Source of the DNA: Corallococcus sp. EGB
GTDB lineage: Bacteria; Myxococcota; Myxococcia; Myxococcales; Myxococcaceae
Length of the DNA stretch: 64,000 bases
Direction: 5' to 3'
Assembly (NCBI RefSeq): GCF_019968905.1
Contig: NZ_CP079946.1
Location: 5,394,001 to 5,458,000 of the forward strand
Part shown: positions 19,062 through 30,643 of the stretch, in pieces
Position numbering within the stretch: position 1 is the first letter of the stretch
Layout: the number at the start of each line of letters is the position of its first letter
Position numbers and translations under genes: made by a program
Notes under the pieces: model-generated
What the model was told of the DNA's origin: nothing
Seen by the model: the letters and a program-made list of their open reading frames with translations, nothing else
Databases searched by the model: none

Positions 19062-20006
19062 CTAACCCCGGGCGCGGACGGGCCCGGCGGCCTGGTCGCG
19101 GAAGAACTGCAGCGTGCGGCGCAGGCCCTCCGCCAGTTGCACGGACGGCTCCCAGCCCAGCACCTTCTTCGCGAGGGACGCGTCGATGCACGAGCGCATC
19201 TGCTCGCCCGGCTTGCCCGGCGCGTGCGCGGCCTTCAGCGAGCTGCCGCCGGCCTCCGCGATGAGCTCGTAGAGCCGGTTGATGTCCGTCTCCACGCCGG
19301 TGCCGATGTTCGCGGCGCCCACGTAGTCGCTCTGGAAGGCCAGGTAGTTGGCGCGGGCCACGTCCGGACCGAAGACGAAGTCACGCGTCTGCTTGCCCTC
19401 GCCGAAGATGGTGCAGCCCTGCCCCGAGATGGTGCGCTGGCAGAAGATGGCCACCACGCCCGCCTCGCCGTGCGGGTTCTGCCGCGGGCCGTACACGTTG
19501 GCGTACCGCAGGGCGACGTACGGCAGGCCGTACTGCGCCCGGTAGTAGCCCAGGTACAGCTCGCCCGCCGCCTTGGAGACGCCGTAGGGCGACACGGGCC
19601 GCGTGGGGTGGTCCTCGCGGGCGGGGAAGGTGTCCTGCTCGCCATAGATGGCGCCGCCGGTGGAGCTGAAGATGACCTTCTTCACGCCGGACTGGCGCGC
19701 GGCCTCCAGCAGGTTCGTCATGCCGCGGATGTTCACGTCCGCGTCGAAGCCGGGGTCCTCCACGCTCTTGCGCACGTCCATCTGGGCGGCCAGGTGGCAG
19801 AGCACCTGCGGCTTCTCCGTGCGGATGAGCTCCGCGGCCTCCGGGCTCCGGATGTCGTGCACGGCCAGCCGCACGCGCGGATCCAGGTTCTCCTTCTTGC
19901 CGCTCGACAGGTTGTCCAGCGCGATGACCTCATGGCCATTGCGCAGGAACTCATCACACACGTGCGAGCCGATGAAGCCCGCGCCGCCCGTTACCAGGAC
20001 TTTCAC
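19062..20006 (-). CDS. NAD-dependent sugar epimerase (GalE-like extended SDR)
   Basis: 314 aa. Starts MKVLVTGGAGFIGSHVCDE, the GxxGxxG NAD-binding loop. Catalytic S/T...YxxxK: FSSTGGAIYGE and PYGVSKAAGELYL. VALRYANVYGPRQNPHGEAGVVAIF is typical of bacterial UDP-glucose 4-epimerase relatives. Probable role: epimerisation of a UDP-sugar for exopolysaccharide or LPS. Lies 71 bases after the UXS-like gene on the same strand, suggesting a shared nucleotide-sugar job. The exact substrate cannot be told from the sequence. Confidence 0.88.
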   Translation of the reverse strand: MKVLVTGGAGFIGSHVCDEFLRNGHEVIALDNLSSGKKENLDPRVRLAVHDIRSPEAAELIRTEKPQVLCHLAAQMDVRKSVEDPGFDADVNIRGMTNLLEAARQSGVKKVIFSSTGGAIYGEQDTFPAREDHPTRPVSPYGVSKAAGELYLGYYRAQYGLPYVALRYANVYGPRQNPHGEAGVVAIFCQRTISGQGCTIFGEGKQTRDFVFGPDVARANYLAFQSDYVGAANIGTGVETDINRLYELIAEAGGSSLKAAHAPGKPGEQMRSCIDASLAKKVLGWEPSVQLAEGLRRTLQFFRDQAAGPVRARG

Positions 20007-20077
20007 GCCGTTCTCCCCAGGCCCCGGCCGCCAGGGGGCCGGGCCGACTGCCTCGCGTTCACTCGCGCGCGGCCAAC

Positions 20078-21046
<969 letters not shown>

Positions 21047-21061
21047 GTCACGCCTCGTTCG

Positions 21062-21244
21062 TCAGGAGAGTTCGTCGAAGGTCGCTTGGCCCGGCAGCTG
21101 CGCCTTGTACTTCTCCAGCACCAGGTCGATGCCCTGCCGGATGTATTCGGCCACGGGCACCTTGGTCTTCTGGTTCAGCGCCTTGAGCAGTTCGTTCTGC
21201 TCCGGAGTGATGTAGATGGTGGTGCTGACTTTCTTTCGGGCCAT
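21062..21244 (-). CDS. Ribbon-helix-helix DNA-binding protein
   Basis: 60 aa. The sequence MARKKVSTTIYITPEQNELL followed by KALNQKTKVPVAEYIRQGID fits the RHH/CopG fold: a short basic beta strand (STTIYIT) that dimerises into the DNA-reading ribbon, then two helices with the VPVAEYIR turn. No toxin gene is adjacent, so it is not clearly an antitoxin. First gene of the UXS-epimerase unit, so it may autoregulate or simply be co-expressed. A longer frame start exists at 21355 but lacks similarity and runs through the neighbouring promoter region. Confidence 0.82.
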   Translation of the reverse strand: MARKKVSTTIYITPEQNELLKALNQKTKVPVAEYIRQGIDLVLEKYKAQLPGQATFDELS

Positions 21245-21337
21245 GGCGATACGTGAAAATATATGGAATGACGTGGCCTGCGAAAGCACGGAGTGGTGAT
21301 GCCACAAAGTTGGCGTCCCACCGACCCGAGAGGCACC

Positions 21338-21937
21338 ATGGCTTCTAGCAACCACTTGATCTTCCTGGGTTTCATGGCGGCAGGCGCGCTCGCTGGCTGC
21401 GCGGCGTCAAAGCCGGCGGAGGCCCCGGACCAGGTGCGCAAGCGCCCGGAGGCGGAGGCCATCCGCGGGCAGCAGCAGCCCGGGGAGACCGTCACGGAGC
21501 TGGACGCCAACGGCGACGGCCGGACGGACGTCTGGGAGTACCGGGTGAAGGACGTGCTGGTGCGCAAGGAGCTGGATCTGAACTGGGACGGCCGCGTGGA
21601 CGTCACCCAGTACCTGGATCCGCAGGGCGCGAAGGTCCGCGAGGTGATGGACCTGGACTACGACGGCAAGGTGGACGCCACGTACTTCTACGCGGAGGGC
21701 AAGCGCACGAAGGGTGAGCGCGACCTGGACGGCGATGGGCGCATGGACTCGTGGCTCTACTACGAGAACGACACGCTCGTGCGGAAGGAGCGTGACGCGA
21801 ACCACGACGGCCGCGTGGACTACTGGGAGTACTGGGAGAACGGCCAGGTGGCCCGCATTGGCGAGGACCTGGACGGCGACGGCACCGTGGACCAGTGGAC
21901 GCGCAACCCGGGCGCGGCGGCGAAGTCCAAGGAGTGA
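21338..21937 (+). CDS. Lipoprotein with six EF-hand-like Asp-rich repeats
   Basis: 199 aa. Signal: MASSNHLIFLGFMAAGALAGC with lipobox ALAGC. After a 40-residue linker come six repeats about 20-25 residues apart with the pattern D-x-[ND]-x-D-G-x-x-D followed by aromatic residues: LDANGDGRTDVWEY, LDLNWDGRVDVTQY, MDLDYDGKVDATYF, RDLDGDGRMDSWLYY, RDANHDGRVDYWEYW, EDLDGDGTVDQW. Each loop could bind calcium, as in dockerin or thrombospondin type 3 repeats. Start supported by GAGAGGCACC just upstream. An outer-membrane, Ca-binding envelope protein is inferred; the function is unknown. Divergent from the RHH gene. Confidence 0.85.
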   Translation: MASSNHLIFLGFMAAGALAGCAASKPAEAPDQVRKRPEAEAIRGQQQPGETVTELDANGDGRTDVWEYRVKDVLVRKELDLNWDGRVDVTQYLDPQGAKVREVMDLDYDGKVDATYFYAEGKRTKGERDLDGDGRMDSWLYYENDTLVRKERDANHDGRVDYWEYWENGQVARIGEDLDGDGTVDQWTRNPGAAAKSKE

Positions 21938-21997
21938 CGCCGGGAGCCCGCGCCGGCGCTCCTTCCGGTCGCGCCAGCGTGCGGGATGCGGCGAAGG

Positions 21998-22360
21998 CTA
22001 CGGCGCGCTGGTGCCCGTGCGCCCGTAGGAGTCCTCCAGGCGCACCACGTCGTCCAGTTCGGGGGTGCTGACCTCGAGGATGTCGCAGTCGGTGATGGCG
22101 ACCATGCGGTGCTTCATCAGCGGCTTGATGTGGTAGCTCTCACCGGGGTTCATCTCCTTCTCGATGAGGCCCTGGCCCTCGTCGACGACGAAGAGGAGCT
22201 TGCCGCTCTGGACGTGGATGGTCTCGTCCTTGCGGTTGTGGAACTGGAGGCTCAGCTTGTGGCCCTGCTTCACGTGCAGGAGCTTGCCCACGTAGCGCTC
22301 CGTGTGGGCCCAGATGAGCTCGTGACCCCAGGGCTTCTCCACCCGCTTCGTCGTCATCAT
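21998..22360 (-). CDS. Cupin, mannose-6-phosphate isomerase type II-like
   Basis: 120 aa, a single cupin barrel. TTKRVEKPWGHELIW, GKLLHVKQGHKLSLQFHNRKDE (metal-binding H...E), VVDEGQGLIEKEMNPGESYHI and PLMKHRMVAITDCDILEVSTPELDD are close to the C-terminal isomerase half of bifunctional ManC/AlgA proteins and to stand-alone cupins. Likely handles a phosphosugar, but could be a non-enzymatic relative. Follows the SPOR gene by 27 bases on the same strand. Two ATG codons (22360 and 22357) begin it. Confidence 0.85.
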   Translation of the reverse strand: MMTTKRVEKPWGHELIWAHTERYVGKLLHVKQGHKLSLQFHNRKDETIHVQSGKLLFVVDEGQGLIEKEMNPGESYHIKPLMKHRMVAITDCDILEVSTPELDDVVRLEDSYGRTGTSAP

Positions 22361-22387
22361 GTTGCTTCGTCTCTTCCTTGCCAGGCG

Positions 22388-23329
22388 CTAGTTCGTGCCG
22401 GCCACGTACGCGTCGAGCTGGGTCTCGCGCTTGAAGTCCGTCAGGTACCGGCCCGCGGCCTCCTTCGAGGGGAAGCTGCCCATCCGGACGCGGTACCAGG
22501 TGCCCTTTCCAGGCACCTCGGCTGCAAGGATATAGGGGGCATAGCCCCGGTCACGCAACCGGGCCGCGAAACGGTCGGCGTCCTGACGGCTCTGGAAGGC
22601 GGAGAGCTGGAGCGTGAACGCCCCACCCTTCACGGCCTCCGAGGGGCGCGGCGGCTCGGGCGGCAGCGCCTGGGCCCGAGCGATGGCTTCCTTCATGCCC
22701 CCGTCGCGCACGGCGGTGCGGGTGGCCACCGGGGTCTCCTCCACCTTTCCCTTCACCGGCTCCGCCTTGACGGGCTCCGGCTTCGCGACGGCGGCGACGA
22801 CCTTGGCGGGCTCCGAGGGCTTCGGCTCGGGCTTCGCGAGCGGCTTGCCGTTGGCGATGGCGTCCTCCTCGGCGGCGTCCATCGCGGGCAGCTCGCCCGT
22901 GTCGGGGTCCGGCGTGGGGGCGGGGGCGGCGGGCTTCGCGGCGACGGCCTTGGGGGCCTCCGCGGGCTTGGGGGCTTCCGGCTTCGGCTCGGGCTTCGCG
23001 GCGGCGGCCTTGGGGGCCTCCGGCTTCGCGGCGGGCTTGGTGGGCAGCGGCGGCAGCGGCTCCGAGCCCGTCTTGCGGGTGAGCTCGTCCGGGAAGGTGA
23101 GCGGCGGATCCTGGCGCGCGTCGTTGAGGACCTGCGCGTTGGCGTCCAGCGCGGAGAGCAGGTCCGGGGCGGCGGCCGTCTGCGCGTCGCTCGCCAGCTT
23201 CTTGCCCACCACCACGCCCAGCACGAACACGGCGCCCATCACGACGATGCCGGCGATCAACAGGCTGACGATCTGCCGGTTGTCCAGCGAGACGTCGAAC
23301 TTCTCCTTCATCCGGTGGGCGTCACGCAT
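22388..23329 (-). CDS. SPOR-domain membrane protein
   Basis: 313 aa. N-terminal cytoplasmic part, one membrane helix (IVSLLIAGIVVMGAVFVLGVVVG, residues about 20-42), a long Lys/Pro/Ala/Glu-rich linker (90-220) and a C-terminal SPOR domain from about 235: FTLQLSAFQSRQDADRFAARL, then YRVRMGSFPSKEAAGRYLTDF. SPOR domains bind denuded septal peptidoglycan, so a role at division sites is expected. An internal ATG (23311, MKEKFDVSL) is an alternative start; both keep the same topology. Sits between mnmA and the cupin gene. Confidence 0.88.
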   Translation of the reverse strand: MRDAHRMKEKFDVSLDNRQIVSLLIAGIVVMGAVFVLGVVVGKKLASDAQTAAAPDLLSALDANAQVLNDARQDPPLTFPDELTRKTGSEPLPPLPTKPAAKPEAPKAAAAKPEPKPEAPKPAEAPKAVAAKPAAPAPTPDPDTGELPAMDAAEEDAIANGKPLAKPEPKPSEPAKVVAAVAKPEPVKAEPVKGKVEETPVATRTAVRDGGMKEAIARAQALPPEPPRPSEAVKGGAFTLQLSAFQSRQDADRFAARLRDRGYAPYILAAEVPGKGTWYRVRMGSFPSKEAAGRYLTDFKRETQLDAYVAGTN

Positions 23330-23501
23330 GGCGGGGCAGACCTCAAAGTGCGCGCTCGCGGCCGTGTAACGGCCTGTAGCGACAACGTGCGCGCAAGCTA
23401 CGCCCCACCCCCAGGCGGGTCAAATTCACGGAGGCGGTGAAGCCCCTGTGCGCGGGAGGCAGGAAGTCGGCCCCGGCGGCGTCAGGACCCGCCGGGTTGG
23501 C

Positions 23502-24548
<1,047 letters not shown>

Positions 24549-24640
24549 GGGGCTCCTTCCTACACGCCCCCGGGCCGGGACGCACGGCCCGTCGCGCTCG
24601 AGGTCCCCTCCCCTGCCCTCCGGCCGGGTGGAAGCCCCCT

Positions 24641-25906
24641 TCAGGGAGCGCGCGCCGCCCAGGCCGTGAGCCGCTCGCGGAGCGTGTCCGCGGTGTTGAG
24701 CGACGGGTCGTCGAGCACGCTCTCCAGGAGGTACCGGGTCGCCTCGCCCACCTTCGGCGACGGGCCGATGCCCAGCGTCTTCATGATGTCACCGCCGGTG
24801 AGCGCCAGCTCCTTGGCGGACAGGGGGGGCTTCGCGGCGGCCAGCGCCTCCAGCCGCGAGACCAGCGTCTGAAGCGCGGGCATCCGCTCCGGCGCCCGGA
24901 CCTGGACGCGGGCCTTCGCGACGTCGATGAGCGCGGGCAGGTTCGCCAGGCCCACCCGGGCGAGCATCCGGCGCAGCGCGGGGTCCGCGTCGTCCACGCG
25001 CGTCTCCAGCTTCGCGTGCTCGACGAGCAGGCCGATGAGGTCGGCGGACTTGTTGGGGAACTTCAGGCGCACGCACAGCTCCTTCGCCTGCGTCGCGGTG
25101 TCGATGTCCGCGAGCAGCGTGGCCATGCGCAGGTCCGCGTCCAGCGGCGCGGCCTGCACGGCGGCGCGGGCGAGCCGGGCGGACTCCGCGTCCACGCGGG
25201 CGACCTCCGGCAGGAAGCACTCCATCAGCCCCGTGTCCGCGAGCAGGTGGAGGCCCGTCTCCGCGCGCGGGGACAGGAGCAGCTTGAGGAGCTCCTCGCG
25301 CACGCGCTCCAGCGCGACCTTGCGGAACACGGCGAGGGTGGCGGGGATGGCGTCGCGCGTTTCGGGGTCCAGGGTGAAGCCCAGCACGGCGGCGAAGCGC
25401 ACGGCGCGCAGGGGGCGCAGGCCGTCCTCGGAGAAGCGCTCCAGCGCGGAGCCCACGCAGCGGATCAGCTTCGCGGGCAGGTCCACCTGGCCACCGAACG
25501 GATCCACCAGCTCGCGGTCGAGCGGGTTGTACGCCATGGCGTTGATGGTGAAATCGCGCCGCGACAGGTCCTTCACGATGTCGCGCTCGAAGGACACGGA
25601 GCTGGGGCGCCGGCCGTCCAGGTAGTCCCCCTCTGAACGGAACGTCGTCACCTCCACGTGGTTGCCGCCGGTGACGACCGTGACGGTGCCGTGCTGGATG
25701 CCCGTGGGGATGACCTTGCGGAAGGCGCGCTGCACCTCTTCCGGCAGCGCGCTGGTGGCGACGTCGAAGTCCTTGGGGTGGACCTTGCGGACCATGTCCC
25801 GCACGCAGCCGCCCACGAGGTACGTGGGATGGCCCAGCTCGCGCAGGCGGGTGATGACTTCGAGCACGGGCTTCGGAATGTCGGCGTCGTGGAGGTTGGC
25901 GATCAT
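24641..25906 (-). CDS. cca: CCA tRNA nucleotidyltransferase / poly(A) polymerase family protein
   Basis: 421 aa. Class II nucleotidyltransferase: TYLVGGCVRDMVRKVHPKDFDVATSA has the GG and D-x-D motifs, then GTVTVVTGGNHVEVTTFR, RRDFTINAMAYN, LIRCVGSALERFSEDGLRPLRAVRFA, which match the tRNA-NT/PcnB head domain. The C-terminal half lacks the HD phosphohydrolase signature. Adds CCA to tRNA 3' ends or A-tails to RNA; the two activities are hard to separate by sequence. Start at 25906 (MIANLHDADIPKPV); 48 upstream in-frame residues have no similarity. Confidence 0.92.
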   Translation of the reverse strand: MIANLHDADIPKPVLEVITRLRELGHPTYLVGGCVRDMVRKVHPKDFDVATSALPEEVQRAFRKVIPTGIQHGTVTVVTGGNHVEVTTFRSEGDYLDGRRPSSVSFERDIVKDLSRRDFTINAMAYNPLDRELVDPFGGQVDLPAKLIRCVGSALERFSEDGLRPLRAVRFAAVLGFTLDPETRDAIPATLAVFRKVALERVREELLKLLLSPRAETGLHLLADTGLMECFLPEVARVDAESARLARAAVQAAPLDADLRMATLLADIDTATQAKELCVRLKFPNKSADLIGLLVEHAKLETRVDDADPALRRMLARVGLANLPALIDVAKARVQVRAPERMPALQTLVSRLEALAAAKPPLSAKELALTGGDIMKTLGIGPSPKVGEATRYLLESVLDDPSLNTADTLRERLTAWAARAP

Positions 25907-26123
25907 GTCCGCAAGGGTGGGAAGAGGCGGGCGCGTACGTTGCCGTCTTCCGGCGAGCCCTGCCACTGCGGCGGCCGCCCCGAAGCCCGGCATACGACAG
26001 ATGACGTATACGTGAGTGAATGAGAGTTCAAAGGAAACTCCCGCCCACACATGCCGACAATCATTTCAAACGCAGCACACACCGCGGGCGGGGCCACGGG
26101 CCGCCGCTCCAGCGAGGCAAACC

Positions 26124-26513
26124 ATGCTCAAGTCCATCAGCAACTACGTCTTCCAGAACCCCTCCCGCCAGCAGGTTGACCGGACGTCGGACGGCTCGAA
26201 GAGCGTCTACGGACAGCAGGTCAACGGCATGAACTACTTCCTGGACAAGCGGAACGTCGGCATCTCCGACCGGTCGCGGGACAGCGTCATCGACAACGTC
26301 ATCAAGGTGGAGAGCGGGGAGCGCAGCGAGATCAACGCGCACCAGCGCGAGGTCGTGGGCTTCGCCCGGGACGCCTTCGAGAGCTTCCGCAAGGGCGATG
26401 TCCGGCAGGGGACCGTGGAGGCTGCCGGCTCGGTGCTCAACGCGGCGGGCTCGGTGTTCAAGTCCACGTACACGGAGACGCCGAGCGAGAAGAAGGGCAT
26501 CGGCCCCTGGTGA
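26124..26513 (+). CDS. Unknown small protein
   Basis: 129 aa, not recognised. MLKSISNYVFQNPSRQQVDR starts a polar N-terminus with no signal peptide. The middle (residues 45-85) is charged and helical, and residues 90-115 (GTVEAAGSVLNAAGSVFKSTY) form a small Ala/Gly/Val amphipathic helix. The start has GAGG seven bases upstream. The 217-base gap before it contains a 10-bp palindrome ACGTATACGT at 26004-26013. Codon bias matches its neighbours, so it is probably a real gene, but no function can be given. Confidence 0.65.
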   Translation: MLKSISNYVFQNPSRQQVDRTSDGSKSVYGQQVNGMNYFLDKRNVGISDRSRDSVIDNVIKVESGERSEINAHQREVVGFARDAFESFRKGDVRQGTVEAAGSVLNAAGSVFKSTYTETPSEKKGIGPW

Positions 26514-26553
26514 CCCCTGCCTGCTGACAGGCCGGGCATCACGCACGGCGTGA

Positions 26554-26584
26554 GGCGGGTGCGTCTGTTAACGATGCACCCGCC
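26554..26584 (+). promoter_or_regulatory. Hairpin abutting the DUF4326 start codon
   Basis: A perfect nine-base inverted repeat (26554-26562 and 26576-26584) encloses a 13-base loop with TTAAC and ends one base before the ATG at 26585. No Shine-Dalgarno is seen outside it. It may occlude ribosome access or act as a repressor site. Confidence 0.5.
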
Positions 26585-27025
26585 ATGTCCGAATCCCAAA
26601 CCACCGCGGTGCATGTCCACGACGCCTGTGAGGTGTACGTGGGCCGAGCCTTCCGCGCCTGGGCGAAGCCCGGGCCGCTCAACCCCGTGCCGGGCCGCTT
26701 CGGCAATCCCTTCAAGCCCGGGGGTGTGAAGACCTGGAAGGCGATGATCCGCACGTACTTCGAACCGTGGCTGGCGAAGCTGCCGCCAGAAGAAGCAGCG
26801 CGGATCCGCGATGAAGCCCAGCAGCGCATGGCGCCCGGCCCGGACGCGTTCGAATCCTTCGGCTGGTACCTGGAGCTGCGCACCCGACACGACCCGGACT
26901 TCCTGCGCGACGTGAAGACCCTGCGCGGCAAGCGGCTGGGCTGCTGGTGCAAGCCGGGCCCATGCCATGCGGATGTGTTGGCCGCCTGGCTGGACGCGTC
27001 CCCACGCACCTCAGGTCGCAATTGA
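26585..27025 (+). CDS. DUF4326 domain protein
   Basis: 146 aa. The family pattern is plain: EVYVGRAFRAW, GRFGNPFKPGGVKTWKAMIRTYFEPWL and, near the C-terminus, LRGKRLGCWCKPGPCHADVLAAWL. The Y-V-G-R, F-G-N-P-F and C-W-C-x-P-x-x-C-H-A-D blocks define DUF4326, a small domain seen in bacteria and phages with nucleotide- or DNA-related contexts but no settled function. The Cys/His cluster could bind metal or be redox-active. A hairpin touches the start codon. Confidence 0.85.
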   Translation: MSESQTTAVHVHDACEVYVGRAFRAWAKPGPLNPVPGRFGNPFKPGGVKTWKAMIRTYFEPWLAKLPPEEAARIRDEAQQRMAPGPDAFESFGWYLELRTRHDPDFLRDVKTLRGKRLGCWCKPGPCHADVLAAWLDASPRTSGRN

Positions 27026-27134
27026 AGCCAACACGCGGAGAGCCGCGAATGCCCTGGTGTTGCCCACCGGCCCTGAAGCTGCGAACCGCGCGAGCTCGCT
27101 GAAACGACTGCGGCGGGGCTGCTAGGACGGGCCC

Positions 27135-27755
27135 ATGGGACTTGATGCGAGCTACCAGGCCCTCCCCGGCGGCTCCCCGTTGCTTGAGCTGGCGAGGCGG
27201 AACACCGGTGTGGGCGAATGGCTGTGGTGCGTCACCAGGCTTCTCCGGGAGCCGCGCGAGGAGACCCTGTCACCCGGCGGTCCGGATCCCGCGGAGCTCC
27301 AGCTCCTTGAAGCCGTGAGGGATCTGCTGCGCACCCGCCCCGATCTGGCGACGCAAAAGGTGGATCTCGATCGGCGGTGGGATCACATGCACTTCGTCCT
27401 GTCCGAGCGCCGCCGGAACGCTCCGGGAACCGAGGACGACTCCCTGGCCGGCATCGCCATTGAGGGTGAGGCGAAGATCGCCCCGCATGTGGCTGCGGGC
27501 CAGGGCGTGCCCCTGCGCTTCACTCGGCCGGAGACGGTCGAGCGGATCGCCCGGATGCTGGAAGCCGTGCGGTTCGACGCCCTTCGCGAACACTTCACCT
27601 TCGAAAACCTGAGCCAGGGGGCTGTGTACAAGTGTCCGCGCGAGGAGAACATCGACCATGCCTGGCAGTGGCTGCGCGAGCGCTTCGAACTCTTCCGCGC
27701 CTTCTACGTCACGGCCGCGCAGCACGGGGACGGAGTCCTGGTCTGCGTGAACTGA
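27135..27755 (+). CDS. DUF1877 (YfbM-like) family protein
   Basis: 206 aa, soluble. Starts MGLDASYQALP; core features KVDLDRRWDHMHFVLSERR, SLAGIAIEGEAKIAP, GVPLRFTRPETVERIARMLEAVRFDALREHF match the DUF1877 fold (LDKxWxxLHxLL, G-G-x-x, PxxV). No catalytic role is known for the family, members of which often sit in polymorphic toxin or defence neighbourhoods; none is seen here. The next gene starts two bases after its stop. Confidence 0.75.
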   Translation: MGLDASYQALPGGSPLLELARRNTGVGEWLWCVTRLLREPREETLSPGGPDPAELQLLEAVRDLLRTRPDLATQKVDLDRRWDHMHFVLSERRRNAPGTEDDSLAGIAIEGEAKIAPHVAAGQGVPLRFTRPETVERIARMLEAVRFDALREHFTFENLSQGAVYKCPREENIDHAWQWLRERFELFRAFYVTAAQHGDGVLVCVN

Positions 27756-27756
27756 A

Positions 27757-28068
27757 ATGAAATACACGTTCGTCTTCGTCACCGCCGCGGCGCTCCTCAC
27801 GTTCCTCGCGCAGCGGATTCACGGTCTCGGATGGCTGTTACTGTGGACCGCGTTGAGCTTCGTTGTTCTCGCGCTCCTGCCCTCCCTGCTGCCCACGTGG
27901 GGCACCTACGTCCACTGCGCGCAGGGACATGGGCGCACGGGGATGAGCGCCGCCGCGCTCCTCGTGGCCCGAGGAGACCCGCCCGATGCGAAGGCGGCGC
28001 TCACGCGGGTGCGGCAGGCGCGAGCACTCAAAGCATCGGCGGAGGCGCTTCGGCCTTCACGTGATTGA
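27757..28068 (+). pseudogene. Membrane dual-specificity phosphatase with apparent internal deletion
   Basis: 103 aa. Residues 1-46 are two hydrophobic stretches (FVFVTAAALLTFLAQ and LLLWTALSFVVLALLPSLL). They run straight into the phosphatase P-loop YVHCAQGHGRTGMSAAALLVARG, i.e. HCxxGxxR(T), and its usual following helix. In the PTP/DSP fold about 60-100 residues, including the general-acid Asp strand, precede this loop; here they are missing. The simplest reading is an in-frame internal deletion near base 27895, leaving a protein unlikely to be active. It might still be expressed since the frame is open. Ends at a strong terminator. Confidence 0.6.
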
Positions 28069-28070
28069 AA

Positions 28071-28104
28071 CCACGAGGCCCGGACGCGGTGCCGGGCCTC
28101 GTGG
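28071..28104. terminator. Bidirectional terminator
   Basis: Perfect 13-base arms (28071-28083 and 28092-28104) with an eight-base loop lie between the convergent phosphatase-like gene and the Cys-rich gene, with GAAA and TTTC flanks. Suited to both directions. Confidence 0.8.
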
Positions 28105-28118
28105 ACTTTCAAAACCGC

Positions 28119-28409
28119 TCAGCCCTCTGCCTGCTCCGTGCCCGGATGGTCGGCGTCGCAGACCGGCGCGGTGTCGTCACTGCGCTGACTCTGCTCCGAG
28201 GAGACAGAGGCAGTCTCCTCCGAAGGCTGCGCGAACTCGAAGCAGTAGCCCGCGTCCCCACAGGTGGTCCGGAAGGTGCCCTCGTAACAGGGCTGGGTGC
28301 AGATCCCCGTGCAGACATCCCAGCACTGCGGCGGATAGGCAAAGGCGGACGCAGGGGCCACGGCGAGGACGGCGGCGACGGACAGAAGGGACTTCTTCAG
28401 CGCGTTCAT
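28119..28409 (-). CDS. Small secreted cysteine-rich protein
   Basis: 96 aa. Signal peptide MNALKKSLLSVAAVLAVAPASAFA, then a mature part with six cysteines (CWDVCTGICTQPC, CGDAGYC) and an acidic Ser/Glu/Gln-rich tail with a last Cys. The CxxxCxxxCxxxC spacing suggests disulfide bonds. Start ATG 28409 has AGGAG five to six bases upstream; an upstream in-frame ATG at 28487 is rejected. Not recognised as any named family. Confidence 0.7.
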   Translation of the reverse strand: MNALKKSLLSVAAVLAVAPASAFAYPPQCWDVCTGICTQPCYEGTFRTTCGDAGYCFEFAQPSEETASVSSEQSQRSDDTAPVCDADHPGTEQAEG

Positions 28410-29702
<1,293 letters not shown>

Positions 29703-29710
29703 GGTCCTCG

Positions 29711-30616
29711 TCACACCCCCTTGGCCGCCAGCTCCCGCGCCGCTTCGACGAAGAGCCGCAGCGGCGTGGATCGCTGCGCACGGCTGGGATGGTAGAGAAA
29801 GAAGCCAGGGACCGTGGGCGCATAGGCTTCCAGCACCCGCACGAGCTTCCCGGTGCGCAGCCGCTCCTCCACCGCGGGCTCGAAGGCGTACGCCAGCCCC
29901 ACATCCGCTTCCGCCAGGGCGGCCGGCAGATGGATGTCATTGGTGACGACGCCTCCGCGCACGGGCACGCGCCAGCTCTTGCGTCCCCGCTCCAGCTCCC
30001 ACGGGTACAGCGTCCCGGTCGTCTGCGAACGGAAGGTGATGCACTCATGCTTCAACAGGTCCTCGGGACGCTGGGGCGTGCCATGGCGCGCGAGGTAGCC
30101 GGGTGAGCCCACCACCACGAAGCGGAACGCGTCGGTGAGCCGCACCTGCACCATGTCGCGCTGGATGGACTCGCTCAGCCGCACGCCCGCGTCGTAGCCC
30201 TCAGCCACGATGTCCACGAAGCGGTCCTCGACGGCGACCTCCACCTCGATCCTGGGATGGCGCGCACGGAACGTGGGGACCACCGGCGTGATGACGTAGG
30301 GCACCGCCGCCGTCAGCACCGTCAGGCGCACCTGGCCCACCGCCTCTCCCGGCTGCGCGGACACCTCGCGGAGCGTGGCGAGCGTCTGGCCCACCGCCGG
30401 GCCCGCTCCCTCCAGGAGCCGCCGGCCCGTGTCCGTCAGCGACACGCTGCGGGTCGTTCGCGTGAGCAGCACCACGTGCAGCTGTTCCTCCAGCTGCCGC
30501 ACCGCCTGACTCACCGCGGCCGTGGACACGCCCAGCTCGCGCGCCGCGCCGCTGAAGCTGCGCAGCCGGGCCACGACGAGGAACACCTGCAACTGCGTGA
30601 AGGGCGCCGTTGTCAT
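29711..30616 (-). CDS. LysR-family transcriptional regulator
   Basis: 301 aa. N-terminal winged HTH: FLVVARLRSFSGAARELG and VSTAAVSQAVRQLEEQLHV, then the substrate-binding domain from about 90 (VRLTVLTAAVPYVITPVVPTF; HECITFRSQTTG). The RLSES, GSPGYLARHG and PEDLLKHECI blocks are typical of the CrgA/DmlR-like subgroup. Divergent from the zinc alcohol dehydrogenase at 30762, with a T-N11-A box in the gap, so it probably controls that gene and itself. Confidence 0.94.
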   Translation of the reverse strand: MTTAPFTQLQVFLVVARLRSFSGAARELGVSTAAVSQAVRQLEEQLHVVLLTRTTRSVSLTDTGRRLLEGAGPAVGQTLATLREVSAQPGEAVGQVRLTVLTAAVPYVITPVVPTFRARHPRIEVEVAVEDRFVDIVAEGYDAGVRLSESIQRDMVQVRLTDAFRFVVVGSPGYLARHGTPQRPEDLLKHECITFRSQTTGTLYPWELERGRKSWRVPVRGGVVTNDIHLPAALAEADVGLAYAFEPAVEERLRTGKLVRVLEAYAPTVPGFFLYHPSRAQRSTPLRLFVEAARELAAKGV

Positions 30617-30643
30617 TCGCGAGGACCGCCTTCGGACCCATTG

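Noticed and set aside
26004-26013. ACGTATACGT palindrome before the unknown gene at 26124
   Set aside because: A single ten-base palindrome over 100 bases from the start with no partner site; could be chance.
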